NCBI RefSeq assembly: GCF_003115845.1
Contig: NZ_KZ819036.1
Span: forward strand, 1 to 64,000
Direction: 5' to 3'
From: Brenneria roseae subsp. roseae
GTDB lineage: Bacteria; Pseudomonadota; Gammaproteobacteria; Enterobacterales; Enterobacteriaceae
Length of the DNA stretch: 64,000 nucleotides
Of this stretch, positions 42,102 to 52,562 are shown piece after piece (position 1 is the stretch's first letter; each line of letters opens with the position of its first letter). The position numbers and the translations under genes were made by a program. The notes beneath the pieces are model-generated. The model searched no databases, was not told the DNA's origin, and was given only the letters and a program-made list of their open reading frames with translations.

Positions 42102-43376
42102 TTACCACGAGGGAATTAGCGTCGGCGTGATAAAAATCACCAACTCCCTTCGGGTATGTTGCTGCGTATTGTTTTTGAATAAATGCCCCAACACCGGAAT
42201 ATCGCCTAAAGCCGGCACCTGACGACGACTGTTCTTCTTCTGCTGCTGGAAGATCCCGCCCAAAACGATGGTTTCACCATCGGCCACCGTGACCTGCGTT
42301 TGTATTTCCTGTTTATCAATCGCCAACGCTTCACCATTGTCACTCTGCTTTATCGTCTGTCCCGGCATATTCTGGCTGATTTTCAAATTTAACGTGATGC
42401 GCCCGGCCCGCAGAATACTGGGGGTCACTTCCATCCCCAAAACAGCCTCCTTAAACTCAATCGACGTTGAGCCACTGGCGCCGCTGGAAACCTGATAAGG
42501 GATTTCCGTTCCTTGTTTAATGCTGGCCGTCTGCTGATGCGCGGTGAACAGCCGGGGACTGGCGATGATTTCGAGCTGATTTTCCTGCTCTAACGCCATT
42601 AACTCCAAATCAAGCAATCGGCCATTCAACCGGGCCAGATGAAACCCGGCATTTACCGCCGGCGTTTCGACAGGAAGGCTGACATTGAAATTGTTTAGCC
42701 TGAGCGCCTTGTTCGCCATCTCGCTGGTTCCCAGCCCCCAGCTCACCCCCAACTCTTGCAGGTTCTCACTGCTGATCGTCACAATATGTGCAGCCAATTG
42801 CACCTGCGACAAAGGTAAATCCAGTTCACTTATCCAGGGTTTGAGCTGTGCTAACGCGGATTCCGTATCGCGAATCAATAGCGTGTTGGTTCGCTTGTCC
42901 ACCGTCACGCTACCGCGCGCCGTCAGCAACGTCCCTCTTTGCGCCTGCACGCTGGTTGCCACCTCGGTTGCATCCGCATACCGCAACGAAACAGAAAGGT
43001 TCTGTAGCGGTTGCTTTTGCGTTTGCTGAGCAAGCGATTCTTCTTTTTGACGTTCGACTGCCTCAAGATGTCCGGCAGGATAGACCAGCAATACACTGCC
43101 ATCACGTTCTACTGTCAATTGCCCCATGCGCAAAACGATATCCAACGCCTGTTGCCAGGGAACCTCTGCCAGCCGGACATTCAGTTTGCCCTCTACTCCG
43201 GGAGCAACAACCAGATTTAACTGTTGATGATCCGCCAGCGCCTGAAGCACCCGTTGAATAGCCGTATCTTCAAACGCCATAGATACCCGCTCCGCTGCCC
43301 TTGCCGGGGCCAACAGGCTGATAAACAGTAACGTTAGCACCATCATTTTCTGTACAAACACAAACCGACGCTTCAT
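42102..43376 (-). CDS. hofQ: DNA-uptake secretin HofQ (PilQ/ComE type)
   Basis: 424 residues with a signal peptide (cleaved near APARA). An N-terminal secretin/STN-like region (QRVLQALADHQQLNLVVAPG), an N1-type domain and a C-terminal secretin pore (LLDLELMALEQENQLEIIAS, ETIVLGGIFQQ, RRELVIFITPTLI) follow. It is the outer-membrane pore that in E. coli allows DNA to be used as a nutrient. Last gene of hofMNOPQ, all intact here. Confidence 0.92.
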   Translation of the reverse strand: MKRRFVFVQKMMVLTLLFISLLAPARAAERVSMAFEDTAIQRVLQALADHQQLNLVVAPGVEGKLNVRLAEVPWQQALDIVLRMGQLTVERDGSVLLVYPAGHLEAVERQKEESLAQQTQKQPLQNLSVSLRYADATEVATSVQAQRGTLLTARGSVTVDKRTNTLLIRDTESALAQLKPWISELDLPLSQVQLAAHIVTISSENLQELGVSWGLGTSEMANKALRLNNFNVSLPVETPAVNAGFHLARLNGRLLDLELMALEQENQLEIIASPRLFTAHQQTASIKQGTEIPYQVSSGASGSTSIEFKEAVLGMEVTPSILRAGRITLNLKISQNMPGQTIKQSDNGEALAIDKQEIQTQVTVADGETIVLGGIFQQQKKNSRRQVPALGDIPVLGHLFKNNTQQHTRRELVIFITPTLIPSW

Positions 43377-43421
43377 AACCTTCCTTGTTGTAGACAGCCG
43401 TTGCTAAACCGAACCGTGCGC

Positions 43422-43814
43422 CTAGTGAGCGACGAGCTTATTAATGAACGGGGATGCCAGAGAAACCATCGCTGGCAAGCCATCACAGCTTCCGGTCCTT
43501 GCCACCGGCGTTAATTGCATTCCCGATTTATCCAGTTGGCTGACCTGCCAGCTGCCCGGCGGAATCACTTCGCCTCGCTTCAGTTTTATCCATTGGTCGT
43601 CTGACTGCGCCAGCCATCCCACCCAATGCTCGCCAGTACCGATCACACCTTTCATTTGCCATTGCTGCGCCGCATTGATTTGGGAGCAGGCGGCGATAGG
43701 TAAGGGGTGAAAAGGATCGCGCCGAATTTCCAGCGCATTACCCGGCGCCGGGGCCAGGGTACATAAGGCAATGGGCAACAGCGCCATACGGATGCTACCG
43801 TTCGCCTTATTCAA
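43422..43814 (-). CDS. hofP: DNA-utilisation protein HofP (PilP-like)
   Basis: 130 residues. A signal-like hydrophobic start (MALLPIALCTLAPAPG) is followed by a small PilP-like domain with DPFHPLP, WQMKGVIGTGEHWVGWLA and VIPPGSWQVSQLDKSGMQLT. By family it links the inner-membrane assembly proteins to the secretin. It overlaps hofO by eight bases. Confidence 0.85.
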   Translation of the reverse strand: MNKANGSIRMALLPIALCTLAPAPGNALEIRRDPFHPLPIAACSQINAAQQWQMKGVIGTGEHWVGWLAQSDDQWIKLKRGEVIPPGSWQVSQLDKSGMQLTPVARTGSCDGLPAMVSLASPFINKLVAH

Positions 43815-44385
43815 CTTTCTTACTCCGCCCGATTGTGGGCCTCATTACGGTCATTTCGACATGCAACGCCCTGTCCGTATACGATGGACTTTCCGTTGAT
43901 TTCACAACCAATTGATCCATTCGCAGCACATAGGGCAGCGCAATAAACTGACGTACTACGTTTAACAGCCCCTGATAATCTGAACGGAAGGTCAATATCC
44001 AGGCGGTTTCCTCAGCGATAAGCGTTGATTTCCGCACCGCGGGCTGCCAGGAAAGCAGTACGGCGCCAGACCGGGAAAGCGGTTCCGTCGCCAATTGCGC
44101 CACCCTATCCACATGAAATGGCGTCTTACCCGTTGTCCATGCGGTTAACTGCGTTTGCATGTCGGCAAGCGACGGCATTGTGGCCAATTGCTGTTGAATA
44201 TTTTGTATACCGAGAGAGTGCTCGCCAATCTGCTGTTCGACATCCGCCATCTCCTGCCTGACCTCCCCCAATACCAGCCAGTTCCCCAGCAAAATGAAAA
44301 CCGTCATCAGAGCAACTTGCGCTATCGCCAGTATCCAAAATGGCTGACTTATCCAGACGGTCCAGTTAAGCATCGGGTTAGTCAT
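43807..44385 (-). CDS. hofO: DNA-utilisation protein HofO (PilO-like)
   Basis: 192 residues from the ATG that overlaps the hofN stop by eight bases and begins MTNPMLNWTVWISQPFWILA. One membrane segment lies near residues 15-38, a coiled coil follows (EVRQEMADVEQQIGEHSLGI), then a PilO-like periplasmic domain. A longer frame reading into hofN is less likely. Confidence 0.83.
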   Translation of the reverse strand: MTNPMLNWTVWISQPFWILAIAQVALMTVFILLGNWLVLGEVRQEMADVEQQIGEHSLGIQNIQQQLATMPSLADMQTQLTAWTTGKTPFHVDRVAQLATEPLSRSGAVLLSWQPAVRKSTLIAEETAWILTFRSDYQGLLNVVRQFIALPYVLRMDQLVVKSTESPSYTDRALHVEMTVMRPTIGRSKKVE

Positions 44386-44947
44386 GTGTAACTCCACTGC
44401 CAGCAGGCTCATCGGTTTGCCAGTCAGCCTGAAGGGCAAAATGCAAGAGCGAACGCCCGTTCTGCTGTCTGAGCGCATTGAGAATACGCACTCTCCCCAT
44501 CGAAGGATGACGACCCAACGCCCGGTTCAGGTTGACAATGTCGGTATAGTTTTCACTCATCCCGGCGATCGACAGGTGTGTTCCACGATCGGCGATCTCC
44601 GTCAGCCAAAGACGTTCCGGCATCATCAATGAGAGCTGTTCCAGCAGACTGAGATAACGTTGATTGTGGCGATTCCCTGCCGCGTCAACCTCATGCTGTG
44701 CCTGATAATGCTGTAGCTTTTCCCATATCTGGCGAGCCTGTTGATATTGTGCAACCCATTGTTGCCGCTGTGTGGATACGTCGCCGAGCTCGCGCAGTAA
44801 CAACGTATATTGCCGATGCCAGAGCGAGTAAACGATCCCGAATAGAACGGCGGCCAACAATAGTTGTAGCAGCAGTACCATCAGCCAATTACGTGCGCGA
44901 TGCCATAAACGCCGCTGACGCCAGGGTAAAAGATTGACCAGCAGCAT
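44378..44947 (-). CDS. hofN: DNA-utilisation protein HofN (PilN-like)
   Basis: 189 residues. NLLPWRQRR at the N-terminus is the conserved PilN motif that contacts PilM, followed by one membrane segment (residues about 20-43) and a periplasmic region with LSLMMPERLWLTEIADRG. It lies two bases after hofM and overlaps hofO by eight. Confidence 0.87.
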   Translation of the reverse strand: MLLVNLLPWRQRRLWHRARNWLMVLLLQLLLAAVLFGIVYSLWHRQYTLLLRELGDVSTQRQQWVAQYQQARQIWEKLQHYQAQHEVDAAGNRHNQRYLSLLEQLSLMMPERLWLTEIADRGTHLSIAGMSENYTDIVNLNRALGRHPSMGRVRILNALRQQNGRSLLHFALQADWQTDEPAGSGVTHD

Positions 44948-44949
44948 AT

Positions 44950-45804
44950 TCAGGCATCTCCGGGGCGTAAAGCCAGACCACCCGCAATAACAAAAGCCGG
45001 GGGAAAATCAGGTAATGGAGGCTGCATGTGGTTAAACGCCACCAGCGGCGACCATGACAGTAACGCGTCAGACTCGCTCCCCGTCGTAAAAGAAGAGGAG
45101 GTACTACTGTAATAAGCGACATCGTCAATCTGCTGCCCGTACCGGGCGCTGACCCACGGCAGAATCGCGCTCTCCTCCGTCCATTCATCGCCGTGAATCA
45201 TGCCGAAATGAAAGGCATGATTCAGCGGAGAGACCCAAAGCCATCCGTCTACCAGCCGATGCAGGAAAATTCGGTTGTTTTTGAGTCCGGCAAGGGTCGC
45301 CATACAGCGAATGGCGCAAGCCGAAATATCAACGACCTCAGGATGCAGATCCACGGCATGCAGACATTCAAGCCAACGCGCCAGTTCGTTTCGCCGCGCG
45401 GCGGTAATTAATAAAGAACCGGGCGCGTGCGGATCCTCACGGTAATCCATTGATAGCGAGTCACTGCTTATCGGCAGTTTGCGAGCCGCCATACTCTCGA
45501 TGTACCAACGGCGTTCAGGCTCCCGCAATCGGTTATCCGGCGCAGACAGGCGCTGCTGCAATACCTGTTGGGCAGGAAAAGCGACACGTAGTGAAATATG
45601 ACGGGGCAATAACCGACGCCATTTCAGCAAGACCTCACAAAGTGCCTCAGTATGGTGTAAACTACCCGAGCGTAACGTGTCATCCGGCAATGGGAACTGC
45701 CACCAGTGGCGCAGTTGCCAGCCGTGGCGGCGATGCTGAACCGCCAGCGCGCGCATGAAACCATTTTGTATATCCAACCCAACCCGCCAGATGTGATAAG
45801 CCAT
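44950..45804 (-). CDS. hofM: DNA-utilisation protein HofM (PilM-like)
   Basis: 284 residues from the ATG that begins MAYHIWRVGLDIQNGFMRAL, the actin-like PilM start (GLDIQ), with a second conserved block VDISACAIRCMATLAGLKN. It is the cytoplasmic partner of HofN. Divergent from mrcA across 145 bases. In E. coli this operon is switched on by CRP with Sxy; no CRP-S site was convincing by eye. Confidence 0.86.
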   Translation of the reverse strand: MAYHIWRVGLDIQNGFMRALAVQHRRHGWQLRHWWQFPLPDDTLRSGSLHHTEALCEVLLKWRRLLPRHISLRVAFPAQQVLQQRLSAPDNRLREPERRWYIESMAARKLPISSDSLSMDYREDPHAPGSLLITAARRNELARWLECLHAVDLHPEVVDISACAIRCMATLAGLKNNRIFLHRLVDGWLWVSPLNHAFHFGMIHGDEWTEESAILPWVSARYGQQIDDVAYYSSTSSSFTTGSESDALLSWSPLVAFNHMQPPLPDFPPAFVIAGGLALRPGDA

Positions 45805-45949
45805 GTTCAACCCGATATCCTTATTTAATGTACCCAATCGCTTTCAAGCCGCAGGGTATAAAAGAACGTATCCACAGTGCTGGCTTACCTTTATACTAGC
45901 GCGCGATTGTTTATAAACTGTCCAAACGCTATTGAATGGAAAATCTCAG

Positions 45950-48505
45950 GTGAAGTTCGTAAAGTATTTACTCATCCTTGCAGTGACTTGCATCCTGTTG
46001 GGAGCAGCCTCGATATATGGTTTGTACCGTTATATCGAACCACAATTGCCCGATGTCGCCACGCTGAAAGACATTCGGCTGCAAACCCCTATGCAGGTAT
46101 ACAGCGCCGATGGTGAGCTGATTGCTCAATTTGGAGAGAAACGCCGCATCCCGCTGAAACTGGATCAAATTCCTCCGGTGATGGTTCACGCCTTTATCGC
46201 AACGGAAGACAGCCGTTTCTATGAGCATCACGGCGTCGACCCGGTGGGGATTATTCGTGCCGCTTCGATTGCGTTAACATCCGGCCACGCTTCTCAGGGG
46301 GCCAGTACCATTACGCAACAGCTTGCCAGAAACTTCTTCCTGAGCCCGGAACGCACGCTGATACGTAAAATCAAGGAAGTCTTCCTGGCTATCCGTATCG
46401 AGCAACTGCTTACCAAAGATGAAATTCTTGAGCTCTATCTGAACAAGATTTACCTCGGCTACCGGGCTTACGGCGTCGGAGCCGCGGCACACGTTTACTT
46501 TGGCCGCCCTGTCGATCAGTTGACGCTGAGTGAAATGGCGATGATTGCCGGCCTGCCGAAGGCGCCTTCAACCTTTAACCCGCTCTATTCCTATGACCGC
46601 GCGATAGCTCGCCGTAATGTGGTGCTGGCCCGCATGAGAGATGAAAACTACATCACTCAGGCTCAGTATGACGCTGCGCGTAGCGAGAAGCTGGAAGCCG
46701 ACTATCATGCGCCGCAGATTGCCTTCTCCGCACCGTATATCGCCGAGATGGCACGTCAGGAAATGGTGAAGCGTTATGGCGACGACGCTTATAACGACGG
46801 CTACAAGGTCTACACCACCATTACCAGAAAATTACAGCTGGCGGCACAGGATGCTCTGCGTAATAACGTCATCGCCTACGACATGCGCCACGGCTACCGC
46901 GGTCCGGACAAGGTGTTGTGGAAAGTGGGCGAAAGCGTCTGGGATCAGGCGAAAATTGTCGCCACGTTGAAAACGCTGCCGGTCTACGGCCCGATGTTCC
47001 CCGCCGTCATCATCAACACCACCGCCGATAAAGCCATTGCGGTGATGTCTGACGGCAGCAACATTTCTCTGCCAATGGCCGGTATGCGCTGGGCTCGTCC
47101 TTATCGCTCCGATACCCAACAAGGACCGACACCTAAACGCGTCACCGATGTCGTGCAAACCGGTCAGCAAGTGTGGGTGCGTAAAGTAGATGATGACTGG
47201 TGGTTGGGACAGGTGCCGGATGTTAACTCCGCGCTGGTCTCCCTCAACCCAACCAACGGGGCGATTGAAGCGCTGGTCGGCGGTTTTGATTTCAACCAAA
47301 GCAATTTCAATCGTGCGACACAGGCGCTGCGCCAGATTGGTTCTAACATCAAGCCCTTCCTTTACACCGCCGCCATGGATAAAGGTCTGACGCTGGCAAC
47401 CATCCTCAACGACGTACCGATTACACGCTGGGATCCGGGCGCAGGTTCGGATTGGCGGCCTAAAAACTCGCCGGCGACCTATGACGGCCCGATCCGGTTG
47501 CGTCAGGGCTTAGGGCAGTCCAAGAATGTGGTCATGGTCCGTGCCATGAGGGCCATGGGCGTCGATTATGCTGCTGATTACCTGCGGCGTTTCGGCTTCC
47601 CTGAACAGAACATCGTTCATACCGAATCGCTGGCGCTGGGGGCGGCGTCTTTCACCCCGTTGCAGGTTGTACGCGGTTATGCCGTGATGTCTAACGGTGG
47701 CTATCTGGTTGATCCGTATTTCATCACCAAAATCGAGAGCGAAGCCGGCGGCACCATCTTTACCGCCACGCCGAAAGTGGTCTGCGATACCTGTAATTTG
47801 CCGTTAGTGTATGGTGAAACATCGCGTTCTTTGATGTTGTCTGCCGATAGTATGGAAAACGTCGCGACCTCTCGGGAAAATCCGCAGGGTGTACTGCCGA
47901 TGCCGCAACTTGAGCCGGTTACGCCACAGGAAGCACGGCAAAATACCGCGCAGCCTTATGCTCCACATGTGATCAGTACACCGTTGGCCTTCCTGATCAA
48001 AGACGCGCTGAACAGTAACGTCTTCGGTGAACCGGGCTGGATGGGGACGGGCTGGCGTGCCGGCCGTGAACTGAAGCGTCGTGATATCGGCGGAAAAACC
48101 GGCACAACAAACAGTTCCAAAGATGCCTGGTTCTCTGGCTACGGCCCGAATCTGGTTACCTCTGTCTGGATCGGCTTTGATGATCATCGCCGGGACCTCG
48201 GCACCAGCAGCGCGTCTGGCGTCATTAAGGATCAGATTTCAGGCTATGAAGGCGGCGCAAAATCCGCTCAACCCGCCTGGGACGACTTTATGAAGGTCGC
48301 ACTGGCTGACGTACCCGAACAACCTCTGACGCCGCCGCCCGGTATCGTCAGCGTGACGATCGACCGCAGCAGCGGCAAGTTGTCCAGCGGGGGGGGAAAC
48401 AGTCGCTCCGAATACTTTATTGAAGGAACGCAGCCGACCGAATATGAAGTGCATGAAGTTGGCACGACACTGATGGATAACGGACAAAGCGAAGAACTGT
48501 TCTGA
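45950..48505 (+). CDS. mrcA: Penicillin-binding protein 1A
   Basis: 851 residues from the GTG at 45950; a TTG six codons upstream is in frame, but the GTG gives the E. coli N-terminus (MKFVKYLLILAVTCILLGAA). After one membrane anchor comes the glycosyltransferase domain (ATEDSRFYEHHGVDPVGI, GASTITQQLARNFFL), then the transpeptidase with GSNIKPF (active Ser), SKN and GGKTGTTN. It polymerises and cross-links peptidoglycan. Confidence 0.97.
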   Translation: MKFVKYLLILAVTCILLGAASIYGLYRYIEPQLPDVATLKDIRLQTPMQVYSADGELIAQFGEKRRIPLKLDQIPPVMVHAFIATEDSRFYEHHGVDPVGIIRAASIALTSGHASQGASTITQQLARNFFLSPERTLIRKIKEVFLAIRIEQLLTKDEILELYLNKIYLGYRAYGVGAAAHVYFGRPVDQLTLSEMAMIAGLPKAPSTFNPLYSYDRAIARRNVVLARMRDENYITQAQYDAARSEKLEADYHAPQIAFSAPYIAEMARQEMVKRYGDDAYNDGYKVYTTITRKLQLAAQDALRNNVIAYDMRHGYRGPDKVLWKVGESVWDQAKIVATLKTLPVYGPMFPAVIINTTADKAIAVMSDGSNISLPMAGMRWARPYRSDTQQGPTPKRVTDVVQTGQQVWVRKVDDDWWLGQVPDVNSALVSLNPTNGAIEALVGGFDFNQSNFNRATQALRQIGSNIKPFLYTAAMDKGLTLATILNDVPITRWDPGAGSDWRPKNSPATYDGPIRLRQGLGQSKNVVMVRAMRAMGVDYAADYLRRFGFPEQNIVHTESLALGAASFTPLQVVRGYAVMSNGGYLVDPYFITKIESEAGGTIFTATPKVVCDTCNLPLVYGETSRSLMLSADSMENVATSRENPQGVLPMPQLEPVTPQEARQNTAQPYAPHVISTPLAFLIKDALNSNVFGEPGWMGTGWRAGRELKRRDIGGKTGTTNSSKDAWFSGYGPNLVTSVWIGFDDHRRDLGTSSASGVIKDQISGYEGGAKSAQPAWDDFMKVALADVPEQPLTPPPGIVSVTIDRSSGKLSSGGGNSRSEYFIEGTQPTEYEVHEVGTTLMDNGQSEELF

Positions 48506-48520
48506 GGCCCCTCAGAACAC

Positions 48521-48549
48521 AAAAAAGGCGCAGAAATCTGCGCCTTTTT
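48521..48549. terminator. Bidirectional terminator between mrcA and nudE
   Basis: GGCGCAG-AAAT-CTGCGCC flanked by A5 and T5, giving a T-run on each strand. It lies 16 bases after mrcA and 17 bases before the nudE stop. Confidence 0.9.
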
Positions 48550-48565
48550 GCTTATCATACGTCGA

Positions 48566-49123
48566 TTAACGCGATGAACGGTTCAGCCAATCCTGAGCCA
48601 AAAACAGGGCGCTAACGTTACGCGCTTCCCGGAAGTCGGGGTCCTGTAGCAGCGTCATCATGTCGCTTAAAGGCCAACGCACTTTCGGCATCGGTTCCGG
48701 CTCATCGCCTTCCCGGGTCTGCGGATATAAGCCGCGGGCCACCACGATATTCATCTGACTGGAAAAATAAGAAGGCGCCATCGTCAATGTCGCCAGCAGT
48801 TCCATTTGTTCTGCACCAAATCCGACTTCTTCCATCAGTTCACGGTTGGCCGCCTCAAATACCGTTTCACCTGGATCAATCAGCCCTTTTGGGAAGCCAA
48901 GTTCATACTGTTCAATCCCCACGGCATATTCGCGGATCAGCAACAGTTCATCGTCGATGATCGGCACAATCATCACGGCCTGACGCCCGGAAGGTCGCAT
49001 CCGCTCATAAACCCGGCGTACGCCGTTGCTAAACTCCAGATCGATGGATTCAACATTAAACAGACGTGAACGCGCAACCGTCTCTACCTTAAGGATTTTG
49101 GGTTTTTGCAGGTTATGACTCAT
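48566..49123 (-). CDS. nudE: ADP-sugar/NADH hydrolase NudE
   Basis: 185 residues with a Nudix box GLIDPGETVFEAANRELMEE followed by VGFGAE. NudE hydrolyses ADP-ribose, NADH and related adenosine dinucleotides. It is convergent with mrcA as in E. coli. Confidence 0.95.
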   Translation of the reverse strand: MSHNLQKPKILKVETVARSRLFNVESIDLEFSNGVRRVYERMRPSGRQAVMIVPIIDDELLLIREYAVGIEQYELGFPKGLIDPGETVFEAANRELMEEVGFGAEQMELLATLTMAPSYFSSQMNIVVARGLYPQTREGDEPEPMPKVRWPLSDMMTLLQDPDFREARNVSALFLAQDWLNRSSR

Positions 49124-49560
49124 AATGGCCCCATAGGAATATTACGACCAGACCGACACCTTAATCCAACCTGGATGAACGATAGCCACTACCTTCACCC
49201 CGCATGCTGGCGTGCCGTTAATGAAAAGAGATCGTTAATATTTTTTTGATCTTGCTCACATTGTGCGTTAACAACCCTCTCGCTGCAACTACTGCGATTG
49301 TGAATTACTTTTCCGTAACATGCCATATACATTAGCGAATTTAAAATAATCGCCAAAAGTCAATATCGTGGTGAAAAATCAGATGATCCTTATTTTAGCG
49401 GCTCCCTCTGCTTGTTACTATCATCTCCTTACGCAGTGAGTTTCCGTTGTTTTTTAATTATTAATCCAAAAAAACAAGACCATACGGGTTATCATCGATT
49501 GCATAGGTTTGTTAAACTCTGGCAACGACAAGGAGCAGGCTGCTTTGGAATGGAGATAAG
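49124..49560. other. nudE/igaA divergent intergenic region
   Basis: 437 bases without a gene. It must carry both promoters. Only weak promoter-like strings were seen (for example TTATCA, 17 bases, TTAAAC about 60 bases before igaA). GGAG lies just before the igaA ATG. No inverted repeat or known operator stood out. Confidence 0.5.
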
Positions 49561-51696
49561 ATGAGCACAATATTTACCATCCTGGCTATATTGTTTGCCT
49601 GTCTAATCGCTGTCGGTGTTTTTATTATCTACCGTATGCGCGAGCGTTTGCCATTCGTTAAGCCACTGCCTGCGACACAATCGTTACCTCGCCAGCTGAC
49701 TCAGGAAGAACGTCAGGTTGTTGAACAGTATCTCGCTCAGGAAAACACGCAGAAAACGGCGCCGCTTGATACGCCCAATGCGCAGCCGCGACTTCCCCGT
49801 TCATTACAAAGTAATCGGGTTTATCCGATTACCCATACCATCACGCGCTATGGTCTACGTACTGATTCACAAAATAAGTGGCGTTACTATATTGATACGC
49901 AGGAAATTCACCTGCCCCCCAGTTGGGAACAATATATTACCGAGAATAATAGCGTTGAGCTGATCAAAACCCGTTCCATCCCCCTGGTCATTTCCCTGAA
50001 TGGACATTCGCTGGCAGAATGCATAGACGCGCCCGAAGCCATGTCCGTGCCAAATATTCCGATGCTTAACGCATCCATCAGTCAGGAAGAAAATGAACAC
50101 GCCGAGCTGATTACCATCCGCAAGGAAACCCGGGAGGAGCATGCCATCCACCATTCCGGTGGTCTGAAAGAAGCCGCCGTGCTATGCCTGTCGTTTTTAT
50201 TGCTATTTATCAGCCTGAACAGTCCCATTCCCCTGCTGCCCTGGCTCACCGGCACCGCCGCTTTACTGGCGGCCTGGGCTATCTGGCAGCTTTTTCGCTC
50301 GCCTTCCAACAAGGAATTGCGCGATGTTCACTGCCTGCACGGTACACCGCAGAGCCTCGGACTTTTTGGCGAATCCAATCAGGGGTTAGGTAATATCTCG
50401 CTCGGCAATATCGACCTGATTTATCCGCCACATTGGCAACCCTATATCGGTAACGATCTGGGACAAAAAACCGATGTTGATATCTATCTGAACCGGCAGG
50501 TCATCCGACAAGGCGAGCATCTGTCATTGCATGATGAAGTGAAACACTTTCCCTTACAGCAGTGGGGGAGAAATCTGCTGCTGGCGGCAGGGTCGTTCCT
50601 CAGTCTGATCCTGTTAATCACTAATGTTCCACTGGAATTGCCTTTGAAACTCAGCATGGCATGGCTTCAGGGAGCGCAACATATCAAAGTGGTTCAGGTG
50701 GATGAGTTGGAAAAGATACCACTCAAAATCGGTGATACGCTGGAAGTACAAGGATCGGGGATGTGCTATGTCCCTGCCGGGATCCGTCCCGCGGCAACGC
50801 CGCAGAGTTATGCCTTTACCCCTTTTGATTGTTCCGCAATTTACTGGAATCACGCGGATCCATTGCCGCTGCCGGAATCAGACATTATTGAAAAGGCGTC
50901 CGCATTGCTGAAGACCGTGAATAGCCAACTACATCCGCAGACGGATAAAGACGGGCAGATAAATTCGCAGCTTGCTTCCGCCATTCAGAAATCAGGCATG
51001 ATTCTGCTGAATAACTTTTCGGATATCGTACTGAAAACACAGACCCTTTGTGAACAGGAAGGCGATTGTGTCCGTCTGAAAAATGCCCTCATCAATTTGG
51101 GCAACGTCAAAACCTGGGATGTCCTGGTAAAACGGGCCGATTCTGGGGCGCTGAAAGGCATGAATGTACTGTTGCGCCCGGTTAGTGCGGAAGCGTTGGA
51201 ATCACTCGTCAACAGCTCAACCGATTTTTTCTTTTATCAGGAAATCAATAACGCGGCAGACTCACTGAACAGTCCGCCGCCGGGAGGGTTCCTGATTCGA
51301 AGCGATGAAGGACGCCAGTTGGTCAGCCATCCTTTGCCGCCGATGCCGCTGAGCGAGTATCGGGCTTCAGACCAATGGCAAGAGCTGCAACGACTGTCCG
51401 CCATGTTGCTGCACACGCCGTTTAATGCCGCCGGCGTGATTACCCAACTCAGTACCGACGCCAACGGCACGCAGCATATCAGCCTCCATAGTGAGCCGGA
51501 TATGATTACGCTATGGCGCTATCTGGGCAGTTGCCTGCTATTGCTGCTTTTCTCTGTGATTCTGCTCGTCAATCTGGCGCTGCTCGTCACCAAAATACGC
51601 AAGAGTCAACAGCGGATAACCAGCATTCAGCGTTACTATGCCGAACGTTTTCATACGGCAGGGACATTGCCGGACAATCGTTCCCCCTTATCCTGA
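49561..51696 (+). CDS. igaA: Rcs phosphorelay inhibitor IgaA
   Basis: 711 residues starting MSTIFTILAILFACLIAVGV. An N-terminal membrane segment, paired segments near 205-245, another near 340-360 and a last one near 655-680 divide cytoplasmic domains from a large periplasmic domain (about 365-650). IgaA (YrfF) holds the Rcs system in check by contacting RcsD. In soft-rot bacteria Rcs controls motility, capsule and virulence genes. Order igaA-yrfG-hslR-hslO is that of E. coli. Confidence 0.95.
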   Translation: MSTIFTILAILFACLIAVGVFIIYRMRERLPFVKPLPATQSLPRQLTQEERQVVEQYLAQENTQKTAPLDTPNAQPRLPRSLQSNRVYPITHTITRYGLRTDSQNKWRYYIDTQEIHLPPSWEQYITENNSVELIKTRSIPLVISLNGHSLAECIDAPEAMSVPNIPMLNASISQEENEHAELITIRKETREEHAIHHSGGLKEAAVLCLSFLLLFISLNSPIPLLPWLTGTAALLAAWAIWQLFRSPSNKELRDVHCLHGTPQSLGLFGESNQGLGNISLGNIDLIYPPHWQPYIGNDLGQKTDVDIYLNRQVIRQGEHLSLHDEVKHFPLQQWGRNLLLAAGSFLSLILLITNVPLELPLKLSMAWLQGAQHIKVVQVDELEKIPLKIGDTLEVQGSGMCYVPAGIRPAATPQSYAFTPFDCSAIYWNHADPLPLPESDIIEKASALLKTVNSQLHPQTDKDGQINSQLASAIQKSGMILLNNFSDIVLKTQTLCEQEGDCVRLKNALINLGNVKTWDVLVKRADSGALKGMNVLLRPVSAEALESLVNSSTDFFFYQEINNAADSLNSPPPGGFLIRSDEGRQLVSHPLPPMPLSEYRASDQWQELQRLSAMLLHTPFNAAGVITQLSTDANGTQHISLHSEPDMITLWRYLGSCLLLLLFSVILLVNLALLVTKIRKSQQRITSIQRYYAERFHTAGTLPDNRSPLS

Positions 51697-51835
51697 TCGT
51701 CATCCCTGCCAATTATCATCAAGGGTTATGTTACCCTGACAAACCTATGCATTAGTTTTTCCGCCATACACCCGCGTCGTTATATGATTATCGGGTTTTA
51801 TTTTTATCGGTAATCGTTCTGCATCTGGAGTAGTT

Positions 51836-52525
51836 ATGAGCCCTGACTTCGACTGGCCCAACATTGATACCGTCATTCTGGATATGGACGGCACCCTGCT
51901 GGACCTGGCTTTTGACAATTATTTTTGGTTGCAGCTCGTGCCGCAATCTATCAGTGATAAACGCGGTATCAGCGTTGAGCAGGCAAAGCAGGTGATCGCA
52001 CGGGAATATCAGGCCGTACAACACACGCTGAACTGGTACTGTTTTGATTACTGGAGCGAACGGCTGGGGCTGGATATCTACCAAATGACGACGGATATCG
52101 GCGCCCGTGCCCGCCTGCGTGAAGACACCACGCCGTTTCTGGCGGCCCTGCGCCATAGCGGAAAACAGACCATACTGCTGACAAATGCCCATCCGCATAG
52201 CCTGGCGGTTAAAATTGAACATACCGGGCTGGATCAGCACCTTGATTTATTACTTTCTACCCACACTTATGGGTATCCGAAAGAGAATCAGCAGCTATGG
52301 CAGGCTGTGCAGCAACAAACCGGGTTTAATCCTGCCAGGACGTTATTTGTTGACGACAGCGAGCCGATTCTGGATGCCGCGAAAACGTTCGGTATTCGCT
52401 ACTGTCTGGGCGTCAGCAATCCCGACTCCAGCCAGCAGGAAAAATCATTCCGGCGATATCCATCCATGAATGATTATTTTGCGCTGCTGCCGTCGCTGCA
52501 CCGCTCGGTGAAGCTCGGAGAATAG
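51836..52525 (+). CDS. yrfG: GMP/IMP nucleotidase YrfG (HAD family)
   Basis: 229 residues. HAD motif I is VILDMDGTLLDLAFD near residue 17, motif II LLTNAHP and the final acidic motif LFVDDSEPILDAAK. YrfG dephosphorylates purine mononucleotides. It is upstream of hslR, 37 bases apart, on the same strand. Confidence 0.93.
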   Translation: MSPDFDWPNIDTVILDMDGTLLDLAFDNYFWLQLVPQSISDKRGISVEQAKQVIAREYQAVQHTLNWYCFDYWSERLGLDIYQMTTDIGARARLREDTTPFLAALRHSGKQTILLTNAHPHSLAVKIEHTGLDQHLDLLLSTHTYGYPKENQQLWQAVQQQTGFNPARTLFVDDSEPILDAAKTFGIRYCLGVSNPDSSQQEKSFRRYPSMNDYFALLPSLHRSVKLGE

Positions 52526-52562
52526 GCTGAGTAGCGTCACAAAGCAGTAATCAGGAGGATTC